DNA of 29,123 nt. Origin: a virus. This document shows, piece after piece, positions 17,107-24,192 of this stretch. The notes below the pieces were generated by a model. It was not told the origin of the DNA and made no database searches. It saw only the letters and a program-made list of their open reading frames with translations. Positions within the stretch are counted from its first letter, which is position 1; every line of letters starts with the position of its first letter. Both the position numbers and the translations under genes were made by a program. The stretch lies in IMG/VR virus record IMGVR_UViG_3300030419_002757, positions 1,900 to 31,022 of that record; one strand, given 5' to 3'.

Positions 17107-17836
17107 AAAAAAAGTTTACCGTCATCGGTATATCTACCTTGACAGTTTCCCCCCCTATTTCTATTTCTTGTTGTAATTCAATATCTGGAGAAACATCTTT
17201 GATTTCTTTTCTTAAAACCATTGAATCTCTAGCTAATAAATTTAAAACAAATTCGTTAATTTTGGTTTGTGTTTTATCACCATCAACGGCTGTGATGGTA
17301 TGTCTTAAACGAGTAGTCAATTCTGGTGAAACTTGTGTACCCAATTTTTTTGAAGCGTTTAATTCTTCTAATATCTTTGTTTCTTCCTTACCAGTCAATA
17401 ATTTAAAAGATATCTTCTTTTTAGATATTGGTAATTCAACCTCAAACTTATTTTGATTTATATTGTCTGGTAATTTTTTAAATGGACAATCTGCTAAATT
17501 AAATGTGTGTTGAATAGTTTCACCTGTAATTGGATTTGTAACCTCACAAGTATATTCAGGTCCGTAAGCTAAAACTCTAGCTGCTACCATAACTGCGTTT
17601 TTATCACCAAGAACCAAATCAGCACCTTTTACACCTTCTGTAAGAATAAGTGCATCTATTAATTTATCTATAACCACACCTTTTTTAATCAGATTCTGTG
17701 ATGTAAGAATATCCTCTTCTTTAGCAGTCATATATTTTATTTCAATTTTACCATTTCTTAATGGTGAATCTTCTGAATATAGTTTACCACCACTCGGTAA
17801 ATCTATTAATTCACTTGGAAACTTATTATCTGACAT
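17090..17836 (-). CDS. Tail assembly chaperone / baseplate hub assembly protein (gp26/gp51-like)
   Basis: 248 residues in the zero frame. It starts with LPSGGKLYSEDSPLRNGKIEIKYMTAKEEDILTSQNLIKKG, a pattern I recognise from T4-like phage proteins annotated as baseplate hub/chaperone (gp26-type). Two similar segments appear, near residues 20-60 and 135-165 (ISFKLLTGKEETKIL). A very strong SD (GGAGGT, 6 nt before ATG 17836) is embedded in the last codons of the lysozyme gene, coupling the two. The gene ends in a seven-T run at 17107-17113 followed by five codons and TGA. Slipping there would yield a protein of about 318 residues. Assignment as tail chaperone rests on this layout and on its place upstream of the tape measure. 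Confidence 0.7.
   Translation of the reverse strand: MSDNKFPSELIDLPSGGKLYSEDSPLRNGKIEIKYMTAKEEDILTSQNLIKKGVVIDKLIDALILTEGVKGADLVLGDKNAVMVAARVLAYGPEYTCEVTNPITGETIQHTFNLADCPFKKLPDNINQNKFEVELPISKKKISFKLLTGKEETKILEELNASKKLGTQVSPELTTRLRHTITAVDGDKTQTKINEFVLNLLARDSMVLRKEIKDVSPDIELQQEIEIGGETVKVDIPMTVNFFWPDTE
17107..17113 (-). promoter_or_regulatory. Putative +1 (or -2) ribosomal frameshift site, seven T
   Basis: Coding strand reads GTA AAC TTT TTT TGG in frame zero, which stops 5 codons later. Moving +1 after the second TTT gives TTT TTT (T) GGC CTG and opens 75 more codons. The -1 frame reaches TGA within three codons, so -1 is excluded. The +1 frame is closed by TAA just upstream of the run, leaving only this slippery run and a few following codons as the shift window. 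A sequencing indel in the homopolymer is the main alternative. Confidence 0.65.
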
Positions 17837-17837
17837 T

Positions 17838-18308
17838 TTATACCTCCATACTTCGTCTAAACCAACCGAAGTAAAATTTGTCTTGTTCTGGTTTTTTTGT
17901 TACTAAATCAGCGTAATATTTAACACGATAAGCTCTAACTCTTTCTACCTCTACACCTTTAAGTGCTTTGATAGTTGCTGGTCCTAAACCACCATCTACA
18001 TCAATACCTCTACCCTTACCATTAGCCGCTCTTTGTAAAATCTTTACCGCTGTTCCTCTACCCATATTAACACACATATCAAAGAATATGTGCCATAGAT
18101 TTTCTGGAAGTGATTCAACACGATTCTTATCCCAATAATCTCTTTTGTATATTTCTTTAGCTTGTTCTCTTGTCAAGTTCTTTATATCTACATCTGGATA
18201 GAATCTTTTTGTAATACCAAAATTAGTTTCACCACCCAAATCATTTGGGTCATTCACATAACCACCTTCGTGTTCTAGCACAGTTTCTATTATTTCATTG
18301 AAATTCAT
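17838..18308 (-). CDS. GH108-family muramidase (lysozyme) with peptidoglycan-binding domain
   Basis: Cleaves the glycan backbone of peptidoglycan. From ATG 18308 it has 156 residues, starting NFNEIIETVLEHEGGYVNDPNDLGGETNFGIT, the GH108 signature with the catalytic Glu at residue 14 (EGGY). The C-terminal half (ILQRAANGKGRGIDVDGGLGPATIKAL) is the PG_binding_3-type domain, and the protein ends WFRRSMEV. A longer frame begins at ATG 18350, but that ATG lies 1 nt from the promoter motif and lacks an SD, while AGAAGG precedes 18308. No signal peptide or membrane helix, so export needs a holin or it is a virion enzyme. It sits between tail tube and chaperone genes, with its own terminator-promoter cassette upstream. 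The 43-nt leader is longer than at most other genes here. Confidence 0.88.
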   Translation of the reverse strand: MNFNEIIETVLEHEGGYVNDPNDLGGETNFGITKRFYPDVDIKNLTREQAKEIYKRDYWDKNRVESLPENLWHIFFDMCVNMGRGTAVKILQRAANGKGRGIDVDGGLGPATIKALKGVEVERVRAYRVKYYADLVTKKPEQDKFYFGWFRRSMEV

Positions 18309-18351
18309 ATTTTTGATAACCTTCTTTTTTTTGAATAATTTACATAACATT

Positions 18352-18365
18352 TCATATATAAATAT
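18352..18365 (-). promoter_or_regulatory. Phage promoter motif copy (lysozyme-chaperone transcript)
   Basis: Minus strand ATATTTATATATGA, 14 nt after the hairpin of the tail tube terminator and 43 nt before the lysozyme start at 18308. It should restart transcription for the lysozyme and the chaperone. Confidence 0.65.
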
Positions 18366-18375
18366 ATACTAAATG

Positions 18376-18404
18376 AAAAAACCCTCAACTTTTTATTGAG
18401 GGTT
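18376..18404 (-). terminator. Rho-independent terminator after the tail tube gene
   Basis: Minus strand AACCCTCAA, 7-nt loop, TTGAGGGTT, then a run of T. Nine-bp stem with four G/C pairs. It lies 28 nt after the tail tube stop codon and 14 nt before a promoter motif. Confidence 0.85.
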
Positions 18405-18432
18405 CTATCAATACATTTACTTTTAGTATTTA

Positions 18433-18921
18433 TTAGAATTTAAGAACAGCGTAATCATATCTTAATGTTAAACTTATTTCAACAGGTGTAGCGTCATCAA
18501 AAGTTAAATCACCAAAATTAGCACTTTGTATATAACAACCTTTCAGTTCCCATTCCTCAACGACATCACCAACAGGCCCTAACACATTAAATGTAACATT
18601 TTTTTTGTAAAAATCAGAATATCCGTCTCTACCAGTTACTGATTCATGTGATAATCTTACCCATTCCATTACTTGTTGTGCTGCTGAAGGAACAACTGGG
18701 TCATATAAGGTAATCTCTAATGGCTGCCATCTTGACTTACCTTTAACATATCTTGTCACATTCATATGTTCCAAAATAACTTCATCTGATTCTATTGAAG
18801 GTCGAGTTGCGGTTTTAATTAAATAAGCGTTAATACCATCAATTTGCATAATAAATCTATTTTTGAGCTTTGGCTCAAAGGGTGTAAACATTATGTCTTG
18901 TGGTTCTAATATCTCTGCCAT
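18433..18921 (-). CDS. gp19: Tail tube protein (gp19-like)
   Basis: Subunit of the inner tail tube, stacked as hexameric rings beneath the sheath. 162 residues, almost the same as T4 gp19 (163). The pattern is typical: LKNRFIMQIDGINAYLIKTATRPSI near the N-terminus, RYVKGKSRWQPLEITLYDPVVPSAAQQVMEW in the middle, WELKGCYIQSANFGDLTFDDATPVEISLTLRYDYAVL at the C-terminus. It follows the sheath gene and has its own promoter copy 32 nt upstream and terminator downstream, giving a monocistronic transcript suited to a highly abundant subunit. SD AGGAG precedes ATG 18921. Confidence 0.95.
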   Translation of the reverse strand: MAEILEPQDIMFTPFEPKLKNRFIMQIDGINAYLIKTATRPSIESDEVILEHMNVTRYVKGKSRWQPLEITLYDPVVPSAAQQVMEWVRLSHESVTGRDGYSDFYKKNVTFNVLGPVGDVVEEWELKGCYIQSANFGDLTFDDATPVEISLTLRYDYAVLKF

Positions 18922-18953
18922 TATTTTTTCTCCTAAATATTGATACCTTTAAT

Positions 18954-18967
18954 TCATATATAAATAT
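18954..18967 (-). promoter_or_regulatory. Phage promoter motif copy (tail tube transcript)
   Basis: Minus strand ATATTTATATATGA inside TTGATATTTATATATGAAT, 32 nt upstream of the tail tube ATG and 13 nt after the sheath terminator stem. Confidence 0.7.
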
Positions 18968-18977
18968 CAAAAAATAC

Positions 18978-19013
18978 AAAAAAAGGGATTTATATTTCTA
19001 CAAATCCCTTTTT
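18978..19013 (-). terminator. Rho-independent terminator after the sheath gene
   Basis: Stem AAAAGGGATTT paired with AAATCCCTTTT around a 10-nt loop, followed on the minus strand by a T run. It begins 20 nt after the sheath stop codon. The A/T flanks make it look bidirectional, but no plus-strand gene needs it. Confidence 0.85.
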
Positions 19014-19032
19014 AGTAGATTACATCACATTA

Positions 19033-21219
19033 TTATTCAGGGAATGCTGCACCTGTAGGTTGGATTGTGAAATCTAATACAATAAACTCTGCAGTTCTTG
19101 TAGGTTGTAGGAATAATTGTCCTACAAGTTGATTTCTATCAATCGTATCTGGTGTGTTGTTTGTTTCATCCATCACAACTCTAAAAGCGTTCAGTCCACT
19201 TTGTGATTGAACATTTTCTAAATATGGATTAACAATTCCCAAGAATCTTCTTCGTGTCGCTGCGGTATTTTGTTCAAATAACAAGAATCTTGAAGATGAT
19301 GCTATGAACTTTTTAACCTTAATAAGAAGTCTTCTTACATTGATTCTATCTAAAGCTGAAGCTTTCTTCTGAAGTGTTTTCTGTCCAAACACAGTTACCC
19401 CTTGTCCAGGGAAAGTAGCTATTGGATTGACATTTGAGTCATATAGAGTATCTCTATCAGATTGAGTCAGTTTTCTTTCAGCTCTTACAGCAATATCAAT
19501 ACCACCACGATTCAATCCAGCAGGAGCAAACCAAGGATGAGCAACCTTATCATTGAATGCATATATTCCACCCATTACAACTGAAGGTGGCACCCATCTA
19601 TTTTTACCTGTTACTTGTGAATCTGGAACTTGAACCCAAGGCCAATACATAGCAGCGTAATTAGAATCCTTCGCTTCAGCTCTTGTAGTAGCATCAACCA
19701 CATTTTGTCCATATGTTACTGGGTCTATGATAGCAAAACAATCACCTCTGTCCTCACATACATCCACAATTTTGGTAGCTATAGTTGTATGTTTACTATC
19801 TATAATACCTGGTGCCAATATCAAGTTTATGTCATATTCATCTTGATTTGATAATAAATCTAAAGCTTGAGCGTAAGATTTACCACCATTAACATCAGTA
19901 AGTGATGATGGAGTGAACCCTTGTGTTTGAGAATCTATCGTTTCATAGAAATTAACAGCTGCGGATAATGTACCTTTTTGAACACCACCAGCATCAAACC
20001 CACTCAATCCATCTGTACCACCACCAAATCCACCGTGAAGTGAACCACTTCCAGAAGCTGGTAATGAACCAGAGAAAACTGCTAATCTTACATTTCCATT
20101 CTCATCGAGATAATCTGGTGTTAAATTAGCACCTGGAACTTCAACTCTAACATATTTTGACCTATTTTGATATGAACCAGATAATTGTAAAAATGGTTTA
20201 CCATTTTCGTCTGTTTGAACAGTTTGAACTTGGTCACCCACTCTTTTACTTATAAAATCAGTTGATTTAGGGTCAAGACTTAAATTACTAAATGTTTCAA
20301 GAACTTGTTTTCTCTTAACTGAATCATCACCTCTTCGTATTTGTAAAGTAAATGTACCTTTACTATTATTTACTGTTGGAATCTCATACCTAATGTTATG
20401 TACAGAACCACTTAATAAAATATGATTTGTTTTAGTATCATCTGACACATTATTTAATATACTACCTTCAGCGTGAGTTCTCAATGTGAATGATGTGTTA
20501 GGAGAAGCAGCTCCTCCACCTTGTATATCAATCAATTCACCAAAAGCAGTAGTTCCACTTGATGTAGTAAATGTACCACCTGCAAATGTTAGATTTAATC
20601 CACTTCCACTTGTGGTAGACATAAAACTTGCAGTAGTACCACCAGCTGCTGAAGCTGAAAAGTTTAATCCGTGTAAAGACTGACTAGCGTTAAATGTATT
20701 TACAAATTCTTGTGTAGTTGCTATTGTAGTAGAACCAGATGATACAAAAATAGAAGTTGCAGTTTCATCATCTCTAAAATTACTAGCGTCTCTAACAAAA
20801 TGAAAATCTACACCACCCATAATAATTTCTGTACCATCAAAAGCTCCACCAGCATCAAAAGCTATCGAACCACTAGCTGGTGTACTTCCAACAGTACCAG
20901 GAGTTTGAACATTAACACTAGCTGAGGCATGACCATAATCACCAGCCAATATCCTAACAACTGTTAATGTATTTGAATTTTTTAAATATTGTTCAGCTGT
21001 ATGTGATGTTAAATATTGATATGAATCAGAACCACTTAGAAAAACATCACCAAAAACTTGTTGAAATTCTGAATATGATGTAACTATGGTTGGTACAAGT
21101 GCTGGACCTTTAACGGTCGGTCCAATTAGAGCAGCTCCTATATCTGCTATGGCTGCGGGGAGGAAAGACTGGTCTACTTCATTCGTAAATACACCAGGCG
21201 ATACTATTTTTTCTGCCAT
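19033..21219 (-). CDS. gp18: Tail sheath protein (gp18-like)
   Basis: Subunit of the contractile sheath. 728 residues, a little longer than T4 gp18 (659). N-terminus EKIVSPGVFTNEVDQSFLPAAIADIGAALIGPTVKGPA is the conserved sheath start with the linker that joins neighbouring subunits. The conserved C-terminal domain (from about 560) has GGIDIAVRAERKLTQSDRDTLYDSNVNPIATFPGQGVTVFGQKTL, then RRLLIKVKKFIASSSRFLLFEQN and the final FLQPTRTAEFIVLDFTIQPTGA. A glycine/serine-rich insertion (about 100-250) probably forms surface domains. It has its own promoter copy (62 nt upstream) and terminator, consistent with high expression. Confidence 0.96.
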   Translation of the reverse strand: MAEKIVSPGVFTNEVDQSFLPAAIADIGAALIGPTVKGPALVPTIVTSYSEFQQVFGDVFLSGSDSYQYLTSHTAEQYLKNSNTLTVVRILAGDYGHASASVNVQTPGTVGSTPASGSIAFDAGGAFDGTEIIMGGVDFHFVRDASNFRDDETATSIFVSSGSTTIATTQEFVNTFNASQSLHGLNFSASAAGGTTASFMSTTSGSGLNLTFAGGTFTTSSGTTAFGELIDIQGGGAASPNTSFTLRTHAEGSILNNVSDDTKTNHILLSGSVHNIRYEIPTVNNSKGTFTLQIRRGDDSVKRKQVLETFSNLSLDPKSTDFISKRVGDQVQTVQTDENGKPFLQLSGSYQNRSKYVRVEVPGANLTPDYLDENGNVRLAVFSGSLPASGSGSLHGGFGGGTDGLSGFDAGGVQKGTLSAAVNFYETIDSQTQGFTPSSLTDVNGGKSYAQALDLLSNQDEYDINLILAPGIIDSKHTTIATKIVDVCEDRGDCFAIIDPVTYGQNVVDATTRAEAKDSNYAAMYWPWVQVPDSQVTGKNRWVPPSVVMGGIYAFNDKVAHPWFAPAGLNRGGIDIAVRAERKLTQSDRDTLYDSNVNPIATFPGQGVTVFGQKTLQKKASALDRINVRRLLIKVKKFIASSSRFLLFEQNTAATRRRFLGIVNPYLENVQSQSGLNAFRVVMDETNNTPDTIDRNQLVGQLFLQPTRTAEFIVLDFTIQPTGAAFPE

Positions 21220-21277
21220 GTTATTTCTCCTATTAATATATTAATATGTGTAATTTTCCTATCTCGTGCACAGATAG

Positions 21278-21303
21278 TTTTTCATATATAAATATATGAA
21301 AAA
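21278..21303 (-). promoter_or_regulatory. Promoter motif copy inside a perfect A/T palindrome (sheath transcript)
   Basis: The exact 14-bp motif occupies 21282-21295 (minus strand ATATTTATATATGA), 62 nt upstream of the sheath ATG. Around it TTTTTCATATA and TATATGAAAAA pair perfectly about a 4-nt centre. Because the symmetric half contains most of the motif reversed, this copy could act in either direction, unlike the others. No U run follows the hairpin, so I do not read it as a terminator. The remaining gap 21220-21335 shows nothing else. Confidence 0.55.
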
Positions 21304-21335
21304 AACTTGAAACGATTATATTTATTTACTTTATC

Positions 21336-21611
21336 TTATTTATTTGAAGTAAAAATACCGGTATCCGGGTCTAACGAACCTTCACCATATTTTTCAGTTA
21401 TTCCATCAAGAAAAGTTTTTTCATCATTTTGAATTTTTAAAAATTCGTCTTTTAAATTATCTTCATTTTTGTCAAAACCTTCTAATTGTTGTTCAGTTCT
21501 TAATCTAGCTAAAGATAATTGTCCAAACTGATTTTGTATATTAAAATAACTTTCTTGTATCTCTTTAACTTTTTTTAGTTCTTCTTCTGTGAATTTTGTT
21601 TCTTCTGACAT
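21336..21611 (-). CDS. Small coiled-coil protein of unknown function
   Basis: 91 residues, acidic and helical: FTEEELKKVKEIQESYFNIQNQFGQLSLARLRTEQQLEG, then ITEKYGEGSLDPDTGIFT at the end. Proteins with this layout (glutamate/leucine helix, then KYGxGxxDxxTGxF) are common in T4-like marine phages and have no assigned role. It lies between the tail terminator and sheath genes, suggesting a part in tail or neck assembly, but that is only context. A variant promoter motif is 29 nt upstream. No terminator separates it from the sheath promoter. Confidence 0.8.
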   Translation of the reverse strand: MSEETKFTEEELKKVKEIQESYFNIQNQFGQLSLARLRTEQQLEGFDKNEDNLKDEFLKIQNDEKTFLDGITEKYGEGSLDPDTGIFTSNK

Positions 21612-21640
21612 CTTATAACCTCTATTTTGTTGTTGACATA

Positions 21641-21652
21641 TTATATAAATAT
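21641..21652 (-). promoter_or_regulatory. Variant phage promoter motif
   Basis: Minus strand ATATTTATATAA keeps the first ten bases of the motif and loses the final TGA. It stands 29 nt before ATG 21611, the same distance as good copies elsewhere. The surrounding 21620-21680 is almost pure A/T, so chance is possible. Confidence 0.4.
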
Positions 21653-21679
21653 ATATAAATTATTTAAAAAAACAATTTA

Positions 21680-22612
21680 TTATCCTGATGATTCTCCTTC
21701 AAATTCTCCCGTATCACCACTTCCACCAGTTCCACCTCCACCACCTGTTTCACCAGAAATTTGACCTCCTGTGGCATCACCTTCAAAATTAAATGTAACT
21801 CTTGATGGTGTAAGTTCTTTTCTTGTATTTGAAACTTTATTTGTAACTACTGAATTTAAATACTCAGGTAACAGATAAGCGTTTGTTGTGATGGTGAATG
21901 TAGATTTAATAAATCTTTCACCATCTTGATTCATCTCGGAGGCGTCTGATATATTGTCTGCCACACATAAAAACTTCATATTAGTTGAATCACCCCAATA
22001 AGTGTTACTTTGAGCTACAAACATTTCAATCAATGGATTCATCTGTTCTATAAAATTTGTCCATAACACAAACTCATAAGTTAAATCAGCGTAGTCCGGC
22101 ATACCAGTAACCACATTTTCATAAACTGGTTTGACACCTTGTTGAACCGAAAATCTATCATACTGATTATCTTTACTCCAACTAGAATTTCTTACTACAT
22201 TTATAAATTTACGCTGTATATCATGATGAAATCCTTGACCACTTAAATTATTTTTTACCACATCTGTCCTTTTTAACATTATGAGTGGAAGAATCAATGA
22301 ATTATTTTTATCTCTCAACACACCTCTTTTTCTAGCAGCTACCCACCTTTCCTCGTTACCATAATAAACTGGTATCTTAAATGTTTCATTAGCTTCTTTA
22401 ACTCTTGGTTTCATAACATTTTTTACATGATTTAAGATAGCTGTGTCAATATCCTTTAATGTGATTGAATAATTATTTGAAAAATTATTTCCAGGTATAA
22501 TAGTTGTTTCACGATTTCCTCTAATAGTTTTATTTTTAGTGGATACTTGTTCTCCTCTATTGACAGAAGCTTTATTAACTACTTGTTTATTCGTAATCGG
22601 TTTGATAGCCAT
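21680..22612 (-). CDS. gp15: Tail terminator / tail sheath stabiliser (gp15-like)
   Basis: Caps the finished tail and joins it to the head. 310 residues (T4 gp15 has 272). The order of segments follows T4 gp15 as I remember it: a predicted helix (DIDTAILNHVKNVM), a strand FKIPVYYGNEERW (T4 VPITYASKEHF), LPLIMLKRTDV, then YENVVTGMPDYADLTYEFVLWTNFIEQMNPLIEMF (T4 YELSIFTRYEDDMFQIVEQI), FLCVADNISDASEMNQDGERFIKSTFTITTNAYLLPE (T4 IVLMSAAIDEAIDG...YPP). The last 40 residues are a Gly/Thr/Ser/Glu tail, a likely flexible end. It overlaps the preceding gene by 1 nt (TAATG). Confidence 0.72.
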   Translation of the reverse strand: MAIKPITNKQVVNKASVNRGEQVSTKNKTIRGNRETTIIPGNNFSNNYSITLKDIDTAILNHVKNVMKPRVKEANETFKIPVYYGNEERWVAARKRGVLRDKNNSLILPLIMLKRTDVVKNNLSGQGFHHDIQRKFINVVRNSSWSKDNQYDRFSVQQGVKPVYENVVTGMPDYADLTYEFVLWTNFIEQMNPLIEMFVAQSNTYWGDSTNMKFLCVADNISDASEMNQDGERFIKSTFTITTNAYLLPEYLNSVVTNKVSNTRKELTPSRVTFNFEGDATGGQISGETGGGGGTGGSGDTGEFEGESSG

Positions 22613-23040
22613 TATACTTTATCTCCCCTTCTTCTTCTTTCTCTTATTCTTAAAGCTTTTAATTTGTCTTTTTTTGTTAACACTTTACCTTTGATTTCTT
22701 CAGATTTAATCGCGTTTTTATCTACTTTTCCAATAGCTATCTCTCTTTGTATATCGACTTCAATAGCTTCAGTTCCAGTTTGACTATCTTTTCCATCTAT
22801 CCTGTTTCCAAACTTATCAATCTTACCCAACATCTTATTCATCATTTCTTCTAACTTTAAATTACCGTTTGGTTCTATTGGAGCGTGATATACCTTTTCA
22901 CCATAAACATCTTCTTCATAGTGTTCCTTTACATTACCATTAACTTCTTCCACAACATTCACTGGTTTTTGTGGTTTAAAGTTTGGAGATGAAGTATCTA
23001 ACTTTGTTATTTTTTTACCTACTATTTTTTGAACTGCCAT
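22612..23040 (-). CDS. Charged protein of unknown function
   Basis: 142 residues, alternating basic and acidic. It starts AVQKIVGKKITKLDTSSPNF, has a central LEEMMNKMLGKIDKFGNRIDGK helix and ends in a strongly basic stretch (KALRIRERRRRGDKV). No recognised domain, signal peptide or membrane segment. The ATG at 23040 lies inside the preceding 44-residue basic gene, and the stop overlaps the gp15-like start by 1 nt, so translation of the run 23715-21680 is probably coupled. Position between head-completion and tail-terminator genes suggests a neck or head-assembly role; unproven. Confidence 0.75.
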   Translation of the reverse strand: MAVQKIVGKKITKLDTSSPNFKPQKPVNVVEEVNGNVKEHYEEDVYGEKVYHAPIEPNGNLKLEEMMNKMLGKIDKFGNRIDGKDSQTGTEAIEVDIQREIAIGKVDKNAIKSEEIKGKVLTKKDKLKALRIRERRRRGDKV

Positions 23041-23149
23041 TTTTCTTCCTATTCCGCTTTACTTGATTTGCGGTTCGACCATGACGGTTTAACCATTCAT
23101 TTTTTAATCTTCTTTGTCTTTTTCTTTCTTTTGCTGCTCTATTCGGCAT
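23015..23149 (-). CDS. Small, very basic protein (44 residues)
   Basis: Starts PNRAAKERKRQRRLKNEWL and continues NRHGRTANQVKRNRKKNGSSKNSR; about 18 of 44 residues are Arg or Lys. It overlaps the end of the cysteine-rich mini gene by 11 nt and the start of the 142-residue gene by 26 nt, both in other frames. There is only a weak SD (GAAG), so it would depend on reinitiation after the mini gene. The composition suggests nucleic acid binding, but no fold is recognised. Short frames like this can be chance, but this one fills a 183-nt gap that otherwise has no gene. Confidence 0.5.
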   Translation of the reverse strand: MPNRAAKERKRQRRLKNEWLNRHGRTANQVKRNRKKNGSSKNSR

Positions 23150-23201
23150 TACAATCTTCACATTTTTTACAACAATCACATTTACATTCACATTTTTCCA
23201 T
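23139..23201 (-). CDS. Cysteine-rich mini protein (20 residues)
   Basis: The frame reads MEKCECKCDCCKKCEDCNAE: seven cysteines in 20 residues, as CxCxCxCCxxCxxC, the spacing of metal-thiolate peptides. It has a strong SD (AGGAG 8 nt before the ATG), the same type used by the virion genes. It follows directly after a gene whose product ends in a cysteine-rich segment. I infer metal binding from composition only. Nothing this short can be assigned to a family by eye. Confidence 0.55.
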   Translation of the reverse strand: MEKCECKCDCCKKCEDCNAE

Positions 23202-23223
23202 TTTATTTTCTCCTATGTTTTTC

Positions 23224-23715
23224 TTATGAACATTCCCAACTACACCATGTTGCTCCTGCACCGGTAGTACACATCCATTCAGGGTCATCCGCATTCATCG
23301 CAGCAGAACAAAAGGTACAGTTACCACCTGGTAAACATTGACAACTACATTCTGATGTAGATGTTGTCAAAGTAATTCTACCTGCCATATGTATAGCTAA
23401 ATTCTCAAAAGGAGCTGGATTTTCTACTTGTGCATCGAGAATCAATCCACTAGAAGCTTGGTATACCTTAAATACCGGTGTTTCTCCTATATTCATATAT
23501 TCAGATGTATTATCGCTATCATCAACACCCATACCTGGTATATCTGTATGAGTAGAAAGAGGTGTCAATGTCGAAGCGCCAACTAATTGACCAGTCGATG
23601 GTGAAAATACACCAACTGAATCTTCTCCTATTACCAAATCATTTGAATTAACAGTATCTATAAACCAAAAACATTGAGTTTGAGATTGATGATATGTTCC
23701 AAGTGGTGTATTCAT
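23224..23715 (-). CDS. Unknown virion-module protein with cysteine-rich C-terminus
   Basis: 163 residues. The first 115 are mostly polar beta-type sequence (TPLGTYHQSQTQCFWFIDTV ... FENLAIHMAGRITLTTSTSE). The last 45 carry eight cysteines: ECSCQCLPGGNCTFC, then WMCTTGAGATWCSWECS. The stop at 23224 is followed by the cysteine-rich mini gene after 22 nt. The start overlaps the preceding gene's stop by 1 nt. Cysteines with tryptophans at the end could bind metal or form cross-links in the particle. No signal peptide. No known family recognised. Confidence 0.75.
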   Translation of the reverse strand: MNTPLGTYHQSQTQCFWFIDTVNSNDLVIGEDSVGVFSPSTGQLVGASTLTPLSTHTDIPGMGVDDSDNTSEYMNIGETPVFKVYQASSGLILDAQVENPAPFENLAIHMAGRITLTTSTSECSCQCLPGGNCTFCSAAMNADDPEWMCTTGAGATWCSWECS

Positions 23716-24188
23716 TATCTTGGTCTTTCTTCAATTTGTAATGTTGATAATCTACTTCTATTAGCAGTTGCTTTAATCTGATGTTTATACGCCGGATGTC
23801 CAGCAAACAATTGTGGTTCTGTTGTACCATTGATTTCCCAATAATGGTCGTTCCAATCTACAATGTCTCCAATTTCTGGATAAAAATTAAGTGAACCACT
23901 TGCTAAATTTTCTCTTTGAAAATACATTTCTATATTAGCGTTTAAGTCAGCACCAAATTCAGTTTGTTCAATTTCAGGTTCATTATATAAGATTAAACAA
24001 TTAACTCTAAATCCTACATCATAATATTTTGTGGTAGATTCACCATATATGTTTTCATTAGTTCTATCTATATTTACTTTATAGACATCAACTGATTGAC
24101 CTACTATTTCATCAATTAACTCTTCGTTCATCGAGTTAATCAAATCAAATTCTTTTTGTGGTACAAAAAATGGTTTTGTTTGTGACAT
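23715..24188 (-). CDS. Neck/head-completion protein, gp14-like candidate
   Basis: 157 residues. The pattern DEIVGQSVDVYKVNIDRTNENIYGESTTKYYDVGFRVNCLI, then NANIEMYFQREN, then EIGDIVDWNDHYWEINGT and AGHPAYKHQIKATANRSRL resembles small neck proteins of T4-like marine phages (gp14 type), which sit between portal and tail. It follows the larger connector candidate by 4 nt and precedes the gp15-like gene by three genes, in the 13-14-15 order of T4. The assignment depends on this order and on a weak pattern match; a head-tail adaptor of another family is the alternative. Confidence 0.5.
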   Translation of the reverse strand: MSQTKPFFVPQKEFDLINSMNEELIDEIVGQSVDVYKVNIDRTNENIYGESTTKYYDVGFRVNCLILYNEPEIEQTEFGADLNANIEMYFQRENLASGSLNFYPEIGDIVDWNDHYWEINGTTEPQLFAGHPAYKHQIKATANRSRLSTLQIEERPR

Positions 24189-24192
24189 ATGA

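Noticed and set aside
18309-18350. Longer start for the lysozyme
   Set aside because: ATG 18350 is 1 nt from the promoter motif, lacks an SD and adds a lysine-rich stretch foreign to GH108.
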